64,000 nucleotides of DNA, taken from assembly GCF_039523235.1 (NCBI RefSeq), contig NZ_BAAAEX010000013.1; one strand, 5' to 3'. The translations under genes and the position numbers were made by a program. Below are positions 25,847 through 32,843 of this stretch, in pieces; position 1 is the first letter of the stretch, and every line of letters starts with the position of its first letter. This DNA comes from Castellaniella ginsengisoli. Lineage in GTDB: Bacteria; Pseudomonadota; Gammaproteobacteria; Burkholderiales; Burkholderiaceae_B. The notes below the pieces were generated by a model that saw nothing but the letters and a program-made list of their open reading frames with translations, was not told where the DNA came from and did not search any database.

Positions 25847-27049
25847 ATGCTCACTGATACCATACTCCGTAACTTAAAGCCGCGTGATAAGCAGTACAAG
25901 GTGGCGGACCGTGACGGGCTGTATGTGGCAGTCAGCGTGACCGGCGCGATCTCTTTTCGCTATAACTACCGGCTAAACGGCCGCAGCGAGACGCTGACCT
26001 TTGGCCGCTATGGCGTGGGTGGCGTCACCCTGGCCGAGGCCCGGAATCTGCTACGCGAGGCCAAGCAAACCATTGCGGCTGGCGTATCGCCTGCCCAGGA
26101 AAAGGCCCGCAGCAAAGACAAGCTGCGGGGTGAAAAACGGTTTGGCACCTGGGCGCAGGACTGGCTGCAGGGGCACGACATGGCCGAATCCACCCGCGAC
26201 ATGCGTAGGTCGCTGTACGAGCGCGACCTGAAACCGTTCTTTGCCAATCGGCTGTTGCACGAGATCACCGAAGAAGACGTGCGCAGCCGCGCGGATGCCA
26301 TTTTGCAGCGTGGTGCCCCCGCGACGGCCGTGCTGGCACGGGAAATCATCATGCTGGTGTTTCGCTGGGCATCAGCCCGGGGCTACAAAGGCAGCAACCC
26401 GGCCGATGGTGTACCGCCGTCATCCATCGCGCGGTTCAAAGCGCGGGAAAGATCCCTGGGGCCGGATGAAATCCGGCTGCTGTACCAGTATTTAAACCGG
26501 GTGGCCACCACGCCGGTGATCCGCCTGGCGGTAAAGCTGCTGTTGCTGACCATGGTGCGCAAATCCGAGCTGATCGAAGCCACCTGGGATGAAATCAATT
26601 TTACGGAGGCCCTGTGGACCATCCCGGCCGAGCGCATGAAACGGCGCAACCCGCACAATGTGTACCTGAGCAGCCAAGTGCTGGATATTCTGATGGCCAT
26701 GAAAGTTTGCGCGGGCGGATCCCGCTGGGTGCTGCCGGGCCGCTATGACCCAGACGTGTGCATGAGCAAGGCCACCCTGAACCAGGTGACCAAGCTGGTG
26801 TGGACATCGGCACAGGCCGACGGCCAGGATCTGCCGCAGTTTTCGCCCCATGATTTCCGGCGCACGGCCAGCACACTGTTAAACGAGGCTGGGTATAACT
26901 CGGACTGGATCGAAAAATGCCTAGCCCACGAGCAACGCGGTGTGCGCAGTGTCTATAACAAAGCCGAATACGCCGAAGGGCGGCGCGAGATGTTGCAAGA
27001 CTGGGCCAATAGGATCGATGGCTGGACGCAGAACCCGGCAGGCGCATAG
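25847..27049 (+). CDS. int: P4-type tyrosine site-specific integrase
   Basis: Recombinase that integrates and excises the element. The 400-residue protein has an N-terminal DUF4102-like arm-binding domain (about 1-90, with KPRDKQYKVADRDGLYVAVS and LTFGRYG), a SAM-like core-binding domain (about 100-190), and a C-terminal catalytic domain. Catalytic residues are visible as the Arg in LTMVRKSELIEATWDE, HDFRR (His and Arg), the His in CLAHEQ and the Tyr nucleophile in VYNKAEYAEGRREML. The ATG at 25847 has a GGAAAG ribosome-binding site; the TTG at 25826 would add seven residues. Position and direction fit insertion into guaA. Confidence 0.93.
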   Translation: MLTDTILRNLKPRDKQYKVADRDGLYVAVSVTGAISFRYNYRLNGRSETLTFGRYGVGGVTLAEARNLLREAKQTIAAGVSPAQEKARSKDKLRGEKRFGTWAQDWLQGHDMAESTRDMRRSLYERDLKPFFANRLLHEITEEDVRSRADAILQRGAPATAVLAREIIMLVFRWASARGYKGSNPADGVPPSSIARFKARERSLGPDEIRLLYQYLNRVATTPVIRLAVKLLLLTMVRKSELIEATWDEINFTEALWTIPAERMKRRNPHNVYLSSQVLDILMAMKVCAGGSRWVLPGRYDPDVCMSKATLNQVTKLVWTSAQADGQDLPQFSPHDFRRTASTLLNEAGYNSDWIEKCLAHEQRGVRSVYNKAEYAEGRREMLQDWANRIDGWTQNPAGA

Positions 27050-27083
27050 CGCACCGACCGGATCCTGCATGTCCTGGGGTAGG

Positions 27084-27371
27084 CTAGGTGCCCATGCGAT
27101 GCAAAGACACTGACAATGCTGCACCCATCTGATGGTTGCGCGTGCTTTTGCGGGCCTCTAGCCAGGCGTTGACCTCGGCCAGGTCCCAGGCGACGACGCG
27201 GTTGGACAGGCAGAAGCGTTGCGGGAATTCGCCGCGCTTTTCCATATCGAAGATGGTGCGATCAGACAGCGGAACCTTGCTGAGCAGTTCCTTGCGGGTG
27301 ATGGCGACGATGTTGGCGGCGGGGGCAGTATGGAGGAAAAGGTCGGTTTCCGACCGGCTTGGTTCGTTCAT
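27084..27371 (-). CDS. AlpA-family DNA-binding regulator / excisionase-like protein
   Basis: A 95-residue protein with a winged helix-turn-helix typical of AlpA: the run ITRKELLSKVPLSDRTIFDM, then EKRGEFPQRFCLSNRVVAWDLAEVNAWLEAR. AlpA proteins control integrase or excision genes of P4-like elements. The ATG at 27371 has a GAAAGAGG ribosome-binding site; an earlier in-frame start at 27404 is not supported. It converges on the integrase with 34 bp between the ends. A consensus-like promoter about 350 bp upstream reads towards it. Confidence 0.82.
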   Translation of the reverse strand: MNEPSRSETDLFLHTAPAANIVAITRKELLSKVPLSDRTIFDMEKRGEFPQRFCLSNRVVAWDLAEVNAWLEARKSTRNHQMGAALSVSLHRMGT

Positions 27372-27686
27372 GCAATTACCTCTTTCTGCGGGCATATTCA
27401 ACATGATGTGCCCGAATACTGAAGTGACCTGCCGGCATGCCAGCAGGTCGGGGATTCTGTTCTCGGATTACGTCGCCATCCTTGATGTTGGACGCCATTG
27501 TGGCGAACCGGGCGCTTCCCGCGAAGGGGGAAGTCCCCGCCGAGCGCTGTCGTTGATACCCCACGCGAGGGGCCGACGGCACGAAGCGGATTTCACCGGT
27601 TTTACTTCAACCCCGATGCCTTACAGGTTGCTGCGCAAGCGCGTGCCACCATACGGGGCAGGGCGCAGTATTTATCGATTGTTTTT

Positions 27687-27697
27687 TGTTAAAGAGC
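27687..27697 (-). promoter_or_regulatory. boxA-like antitermination motif in the alpA leader
   Basis: The minus strand reads GCTCTTTAACA, matching 11 bases of the rRNA boxA consensus, followed by AAAAAACAATCGATAA as in rRNA leaders. It lies about 27 nt downstream of the predicted -10 and would be in the leader RNA. It may recruit NusB/S10, or be a relic of an rRNA leader. No rRNA gene is present. Confidence 0.4.
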
Positions 27698-27723
27698 CGC
27701 GCTGTGATTAGCAGCGTTGGGGT

Positions 27724-27752
27724 ATTTTCAGCAAAATGCTTGGTCTTGTCAA
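27724..27752 (-). promoter_or_regulatory. predicted promoter reading towards the alpA-like gene, bracketed by an inverted repeat
   Basis: On the minus strand a perfect -35 TTGACA (27752-27747) is followed, after 17 bp, by GAAAAT (27729-27724), a 4/6 match to the -10 consensus. The promoter is bracketed by GGGTATT and AATACCC (27720-27726 and 27751-27757), so a bound repressor could cover it. The transcript would have a leader of about 350 nt before the alpA-like gene. Confidence 0.55.
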
Positions 27753-27807
27753 TACCCTATTTGGCCCTTTTTATCTGCGCCGGCTGAGATGCCTGATAGG
27801 CCCAAAA

Positions 27808-28004
27808 AGGGTAGCTGATTACCCTATGCAAGGGCTCGATTTCACAGGATAATTTGTATTTTGCTATGTCAGTTTTGAACCTATGGGTTTCAAGTTTGTC
27901 GGAGCTGGTGCATAGGGACATCAAGGGCTGTCGCCCTGATCGCGCATCCAATAGGCAGCTGGAGCAAGGATGTCTTGTTACGGTTTAAGGGTAATTTTTA
28001 CCCT
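27808..28004. promoter_or_regulatory. AGGGTA...TACCCT operator-like inverted repeats
   Basis: AGGGTA-6 nt-TACCCT occurs at 27808-27825, and AGGGTAA-3 nt-TTACCCT at 27988-28004. The same half-site (GGGTATT/AATACCC) flanks the alpA-direction promoter at 27720-27757. Three related repeats in a control region between diverging regulators suggest one DNA-binding protein controls the element's switch. Which protein binds is unknown; the Cro/YdaS-like product at 28103 is a candidate. Confidence 0.5.
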
Positions 28005-28047
28005 GCTGCCAGGTAATGCCATGCGGCTGCCAGGATTAGTCTTCATA

Positions 28048-28092
28048 TTGATATATCAAAATAATCTTATAATCCATACTGTTAACATGGAT
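28048..28092 (+). promoter_or_regulatory. promoter and palindromic operators of the small HTH gene
   Basis: TATAAT is present at 28068-28073, 29 bp before the start codon; a -35 is not clear. The perfect palindrome TTGATATATCAA (28048-28059) lies just upstream, and ATCCAT/ATGGAT arms (28072-28077, 28087-28092) lie just downstream. Both are placed where an autorepressor would act. Autoregulation is inferred from position. Confidence 0.5.
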
Positions 28093-28102
28093 ATAGAAGC
28101 AT

Positions 28103-28339
28103 ATGCCGGATTTTCAACCTGTTCGTGCCGCCTGTGAGTTCGCGGGAGGCGTCACTGCGTTGGCCAGACGCCTAGGCCTTCCGCCGCAGGTCATCCACAG
28201 CTGGGCCGTCGGCCAGCGGCCAATACCGATCATTCGCTGTGTGGAGATCGAGGAAATTACGGGGGGAGAAGTCACCCGGAAGCAGTTGCGTCCGGATGAC
28301 TGGTGGCAGATTTGGCCGGAATTGCGGGGGGAGGATTAG
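28103..28339 (+). CDS. small Cro/YdaS-type helix-turn-helix protein
   Basis: A 78-residue protein. Residues about 8-40 (ACEFAGGVTALARRLGLPPQ and VIHSWAVGQRPIP) form a Cro-like helix-turn-helix as in YdaS antitoxin-like repressors, followed by the typical RCVEIEEITGGEVTRKQLRPDDW tail. No partner toxin gene is adjacent. Its stop overlaps by 3 bp the stop of the convergent sbcC gene that ends the defence operon. Likely role: repressor of the element's early promoters. Confidence 0.75.
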   Translation: MPDFQPVRAACEFAGGVTALARRLGLPPQVIHSWAVGQRPIPIIRCVEIEEITGGEVTRKQLRPDDWWQIWPELRGED

Positions 28340-31300
28340 ATGGAATCGCAGCCTGGCCCTGTGATACGGCTCCGCCCGCCAGTTTGTGGCGTGACCTGAA
28401 TCTGCGTACTGATTCGCTCCTTCAAGGCGGGCACGTGCGAAATGACACCTATCAGCTTGCCGTCCTGCTGCAGGCCCGCGAGGGTTTCCAGGGCGGTGTC
28501 GAGGGCTTCCTCGTCGAGGGTGCCGAAGCCTTCATCCAGAAACAGTGAATCCACCCGGACGTTCCTGCTGGCCATATGGGACAACCCCAGCGCCAGGGAC
28601 AGGCTGACGATAAAACTCTCCCCGCCGGAAAGGTTCTTCGTGGACCGAATCTCCCCAGCCTGATAGTTGTCGACCACGTTGAGCTCCAGGGGCTGAGCGA
28701 CATCCCGGGCCAGCAAGTAGCGGTCGGTCATTTTCTGCAATTGCCGGTTGGCGTGACCAATCATCATTTCGAAGGTCAGCCCCTGGGCAAAATTGCGGTA
28801 CTTCTTTCCGTCTGCGGAGCCGATCAATTCGTGCAGGTTTTCCCACCTGCGGCACTCTTTTTTCTGGGCCTCGATAGCTGCCTGCTTTTCCTTTATCCGC
28901 TCTTTAGCGGCCGCATTTTCACTCAACTTGTGCTTGAGACCGGCAATGATGTCCCGGAGCTCTTTCAGGGCCTCCTCTTGCTCTTTGAATTGGGGCTCGA
29001 GCTCTTCCAGCGACTTGTCGGTGACCTTGCGGGCCATTTCCGTAACCAGGCGCGTTTCCCGATCCTTCTGCCTGGCCTTCAGATCCGTTTGACGCTCATC
29101 CAGATCCTTGGCCGTGGCTGTCAGCTCCGCCCGAGCTTCAGGGGGCAATATGGCCGCCAAAAACTGTTCTTCATTTGAAAATCCCACAGGCGCAAACGCT
29201 GCGGAGAATTCTGTTTCAAGCCTTCTCAGTTCCGGCTCTCGTTGATCGATGCGTTTCTTCAGAGATTCGACATGGGCCTTCGCGGTATTCCATTTTTGTT
29301 GGAGCTCATTGTGCCGGTCTCTGGCTTGTTTTTCGGCACCTTCGGCATCCGAAATCGCCTTGTTTAAACGGCGCTCCTCATCGTCCGGATTCTTGTCGCC
29401 GTACAGTGCATTGCGCTCATCACTTCCAGCGACGAGTTCCTTTTTCAAGGTCTCCAGGCGTTCCAGCTTTTCGGTCAGGGCGGTGCTTTGAGTTTCGATA
29501 ACCGCATCCAGCCGCTTCACCTCGCTGTCGATGTCGGAAATTTGTTTTTCGATGTCCGCCTTTTTCTTGACCTGGGCCTGCCACGCCTTCAGCCGCGCCT
29601 TGAGGGTTTCGATCAGTGATGAAATGTCGGTTTCAGGGATGTCCGCAATACCAAGCGGCTGGAGCTTGGCAGAGACAGACTGCCTGCGTTCGGCAAAATC
29701 GGCACGGAGTTTCACCAGGCCGTCCTTCACCTCGGCCAGGGCTTTCTCGGCAGCCTTCTTGTCATTAGCCGCCGCTGACTCCAGCTTCTCAGCCTCCGTC
29801 AGGTTCTTACGGGCTAGGTTTTCAGCTTCTTCGAGTTTCTTGATGGCGGCTTCCTGATCCTCAGCTTTGCCAATCAGCCTGGTCAGGGCGTCGATCTTCT
29901 GTTCGGTTTCATCGGGGACGGGTACATTCCCTTCCGCGAAGGGGTGTTCGGTTGCGCCGCAAAGAGGACAGGGCTTGCCGTCTTCCAGTTTTGCCCGGTG
30001 ATCTTCAAGCTCCGCAATTTTGGCCAGGAAGGCCATTTCTCGCAGCAGGGTTTCCTTCTCGGTGCGATATTCCCGCAACAAGCGGTCCCCCAGTAGCTGG
30101 CTCAATGCATCTTTGCCCTGCTGAAGCTGTTTTAAGGCGTCCTCCAGTTCCTGCTTCCGAATGCCGGATTGCTTTTGACAGTCGTCGAGTGACTTTGTCG
30201 CCAGTTCCAGAGTCGTATTGGCCGCTTCTTGAGCAGCCTCTTTTTGAACGATTTCTTTTTGTTTGGAGAGCAGGCCGCCGATCTGTTCTTCAACGCCAGC
30301 CAGACCACTTATCAGCCATTCATCCTGTGCATGCTCCTTGAGATAGCCGTCCACAAGATCCAGCGTCTCATGAGCCTTGGATCGTTTGTCCTGCTCTTCG
30401 AGCCGTGTCTTTTTGTCTGCATCAATTTTTGCCGTAGCCTTCTTGCAGCCCTCATCCTCTTCCGATACAGCTTTTTTCTGATCGGCATGTTTCTGATCAA
30501 GGGAGCGAACCTTCTGCAATGTAGGCGTGGCCGCTTTCAGCGCTTCTTTTGCCTGAGCAGTTTGTTGCTCAGCCGATTTCAGTGCCTCGGCCTGTTCCTT
30601 GGCGGAGGATTCCAGTCCAGGAAGCGCCTCTTCCTCGGCTTTCAAGCCTGCACTGTCATCCGCCTGCTGTTTGCGGGTGGCGGTGAGCGTTGCGTATGCG
30701 CCGTCCAGCGAGGCGGCACTCAAAGCCCGGCCCAGCTTTTCACGGTCCGGTTTGAATGCCTCGATATCGCCCTGCAGCTTGCTCGCTTCATCGGCCAGGT
30801 TGATGATTTCCTTCTTCAGCCCATCGATGGTGGTGAGCCAGGCAATGGCCTCCCCGGTTTCAACGGCCCTGGCGGAAAGGTCTGTCTCTTCCTTCTGCTT
30901 TGCTTCGAGTGCCTGCCCAATCTCTTGTTCCTGCTCCGGCTCAAGAATCACGATGCCTGCCGTTTCAGCCTGGAGCTGGTTCAGTTTTTCCCTCTCTTCG
31001 CGTTGGCGTTCATGGACACGGATGGATATCTGACTGTAGATCTCTGTACCCGTTATCTGCTCCAGGATAGGAGCCCGATCATCCGGTGCCGCTTGGAGGA
31101 ACGCGGCAAAGCCGCCCTGGGCCAGCAACATGGAGCGGGTAAAACGGTCAAAGTCCATGCCGGTAGCGGACTCGATCTGGTCGGCTACACCTCTGATCTT
31201 GGATTCGAAAATTTCACCGGAATCGGCATTGGCAATTTCGTGCTTCGGGGCCTGGAGTTCACCATCCGGCTTCTTGCGTGCCCGGTGTTGGCTCCAGTGA

Positions 31301-31581
31301 CAGCGGTAACGCCCGGTCTGGGTTTCGAAGGTCACCTCGGCAAAGCACTCGCCGGTCTGGCGGGACATGATTTCGTTTCCACTCTTGGTGACCTTGCTCA
31401 GGCGAGGCGTCCGCCCGTAAAGAGCGAGGCAAATGGCATCGAGGATGGTGGTCTTCCCCGCGCCGGTGGGACCGGTGATGGCGAAGATGCCGTCAGACGC
31501 GAAGGCCGGATGCATCAGGTCGATTTGCCATTCGCCGACCAGTGAGTTCAGATTCTTGAAGCGTACCTGCAGGATTCTCAT
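28336..31581 (-). CDS. sbcC: SbcC-like SMC/Rad50-type nuclease ATPase, last gene of the defence operon
   Basis: ATPase partner of SbcD in a Mre11-Rad50-type complex that cuts DNA ends and hairpins. The 1081-residue protein has Walker A GPTGAGKTT (37-45) and two long coiled-coil arms (about 180-530 and 560-900). The arms join at a zinc hook CPLC (538-541), and the C-terminal lobe carries the signature NLSGGES (983-989) and Walker B SLFLDEGF (about 1012-1019). Length and parts are complete. It starts 11 bp after the sbcD stop. Base composition is lower in GC than the host chromosome. It could be an ordinary SbcC carried by the element, but its place at the end of a continuous operon argues for a defence role as a DNA-end processor or sensor. 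Confidence 0.9.
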   Translation of the reverse strand: MRILQVRFKNLNSLVGEWQIDLMHPAFASDGIFAITGPTGAGKTTILDAICLALYGRTPRLSKVTKSGNEIMSRQTGECFAEVTFETQTGRYRCHWSQHRARKKPDGELQAPKHEIANADSGEIFESKIRGVADQIESATGMDFDRFTRSMLLAQGGFAAFLQAAPDDRAPILEQITGTEIYSQISIRVHERQREEREKLNQLQAETAGIVILEPEQEQEIGQALEAKQKEETDLSARAVETGEAIAWLTTIDGLKKEIINLADEASKLQGDIEAFKPDREKLGRALSAASLDGAYATLTATRKQQADDSAGLKAEEEALPGLESSAKEQAEALKSAEQQTAQAKEALKAATPTLQKVRSLDQKHADQKKAVSEEDEGCKKATAKIDADKKTRLEEQDKRSKAHETLDLVDGYLKEHAQDEWLISGLAGVEEQIGGLLSKQKEIVQKEAAQEAANTTLELATKSLDDCQKQSGIRKQELEDALKQLQQGKDALSQLLGDRLLREYRTEKETLLREMAFLAKIAELEDHRAKLEDGKPCPLCGATEHPFAEGNVPVPDETEQKIDALTRLIGKAEDQEAAIKKLEEAENLARKNLTEAEKLESAAANDKKAAEKALAEVKDGLVKLRADFAERRQSVSAKLQPLGIADIPETDISSLIETLKARLKAWQAQVKKKADIEKQISDIDSEVKRLDAVIETQSTALTEKLERLETLKKELVAGSDERNALYGDKNPDDEERRLNKAISDAEGAEKQARDRHNELQQKWNTAKAHVESLKKRIDQREPELRRLETEFSAAFAPVGFSNEEQFLAAILPPEARAELTATAKDLDERQTDLKARQKDRETRLVTEMARKVTDKSLEELEPQFKEQEEALKELRDIIAGLKHKLSENAAAKERIKEKQAAIEAQKKECRRWENLHELIGSADGKKYRNFAQGLTFEMMIGHANRQLQKMTDRYLLARDVAQPLELNVVDNYQAGEIRSTKNLSGGESFIVSLSLALGLSHMASRNVRVDSLFLDEGFGTLDEEALDTALETLAGLQQDGKLIGVISHVPALKERISTQIQVTPQTGGRSRITGPGCDSI

Positions 31582-31592
31582 GGACAGCCTTT

Positions 31593-32843
31593 CTATTCCG
31601 CCTGCACGTCGTCTTCATAGAGAGACGAGACCGTTTCCTGATAGGCCCGAAGCAGCTCAGGCCGCTGCTCTTCGGGCACGTCATGGACAGCGAGGCATCG
31701 TTCGAACACGTCGTTCACGTTCAAATCGTCGAGTGTTTCCTCTTCATGGATTTGTCCCAGCACGCGCTCGATGATGCGGTTGTTCTTTATCCGGAGAATT
31801 TCCATTTGAGTGCCGGAAATCGCTGCCTCCAGGCGCTCACGCAGGTCGCCAATGACTTCAGTGCCGTCGTAAATGACTTCGAGCCAGCCTTGGGATTCCG
31901 TCGCCGACAATTCAATGATGCGGTTTGAGATGCCTTCCCAGTCTCCCTTGACGCGCTCAAGTTTCTGAAAAATTGGCACATCGATCAGCTGTACGGATGC
32001 AGCCGTGCTGTGGAACTCAACCTGGCAAACGCTCTTCTGCTGTTTTGCCTCTCCGAACCCCATGGGCAGAGGAGAGCCGCTGTACCGAATGGTTTCGGAG
32101 CCGTTCACCTTTTGCGGGACGTGGAGGTGCCCCAGCGCCAGATAGTTGAAGCAGGCAGGAAAAATCCCGGCAGTCACGTGAGCCAAGGAGCCGACATAGA
32201 GTTCGCGCACGCCATCACCATCGACGGTTTGTCCACCTGCGGTGAACAGATGTCCCGTGCCAACGATGGGAATATCGACCCCGAGTTCCTCGCGCTTCTG
32301 CTCGGCCAAGGCGGCGACGGCGGCGTAATGGGTGCGAATGCCTTCGATCAGTTTCCGCTCCTTGTCCTCGACGCTCTCACCAGCTTCCGCCACGCGGATA
32401 TCCCTGTCGCGAAGGTAGGGCACGGCGCAGACAATCAATTCCGGAGCGTCCTGCTCATTACATAGCACCAGCACTTCGTCTTCCGGGGATGCGGTGCTAC
32501 TACCGACCACGTGGACATCAAGGGCCTTCAGCAGCTCCTTGGGAGCATTGAGAAAGGACGGCGAATCGTGGTTGCCCGCGACGACAACAACATGCCGACA
32601 GGATGAGGCGGCCACCCGGCATAAAAAGCGGTAATAGAGCTCCTGGGCACGATTGCTCGGAGCGCTGGTGTCAAAGACATCACCTGCCACCAGCAGGGCA
32701 TCAATCTCATTTTGCTGAATCGTCTCCGCCAGCCAGCTCAGAAAGGCCTCGAACTCCTCGTAGCGTTTTCTGCCGTAAAGGGTGCGGCCGATATGCCAAT
32801 CGGATGTGTGGAGCAATTTGAGCGGCGGCAATTTCTGATTCAT
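31593..32843 (-). CDS. sbcD: SbcD-like Mre11-type exonuclease subunit in the defence operon
   Basis: Calcineurin-fold nuclease that works with SbcC. The 416-residue protein has the five phosphoesterase motifs: LHTSDWHIGR (11-20), GDVFDTS (54-60), AGNHDSPSF (89-97), GTGHLF and YLALGHLHVPQ, all with their metal ligands. Its start overlaps the herA stop by 4 bp (ATGA-type), so its synthesis is coupled to HerA. A dedicated SbcCD pair placed behind SIR2-HerA is unusual. Confidence 0.9.
   Translation of the reverse strand: MNQKLPPLKLLHTSDWHIGRTLYGRKRYEEFEAFLSWLAETIQQNEIDALLVAGDVFDTSAPSNRAQELYYRFLCRVAASSCRHVVVVAGNHDSPSFLNAPKELLKALDVHVVGSSTASPEDEVLVLCNEQDAPELIVCAVPYLRDRDIRVAEAGESVEDKERKLIEGIRTHYAAVAALAEQKREELGVDIPIVGTGHLFTAGGQTVDGDGVRELYVGSLAHVTAGIFPACFNYLALGHLHVPQKVNGSETIRYSGSPLPMGFGEAKQQKSVCQVEFHSTAASVQLIDVPIFQKLERVKGDWEGISNRIIELSATESQGWLEVIYDGTEVIGDLRERLEAAISGTQMEILRIKNNRIIERVLGQIHEEETLDDLNVNDVFERCLAVHDVPEEQRPELLRAYQETVSSLYEDDVQAE

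Larger units (their letters stand above)
27372..28102. other. gene-free regulatory region of the element (about 0.73 kb)
   Basis: No open frame here has a convincing start, ribosome-binding site or recognisable product. The part from about 27670 onwards is AT-rich and contains the predicted alpA promoter, boxA-like motif, operator-like repeats and the promoter for the small HTH gene. The part from 27372 to about 27670 shows nothing I can name. Confidence 0.6.

Noticed and set aside
27670..27720. Fragment of an rRNA operon
   Set aside because: Only the boxA-like leader motif is present; no 16S, 23S or 5S sequence follows on either strand.
28103..28339. Toxin-antitoxin pair with the YdaS-like protein as antitoxin
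   Set aside because: No second small gene is adjacent; the next gene on either side is a regulator or the end of sbcC.
30229..31545. 438-codon plus-strand frame opposite sbcC
   Set aside because: Antisense to the coiled-coil part of sbcC; composition shows no protein-like motifs.
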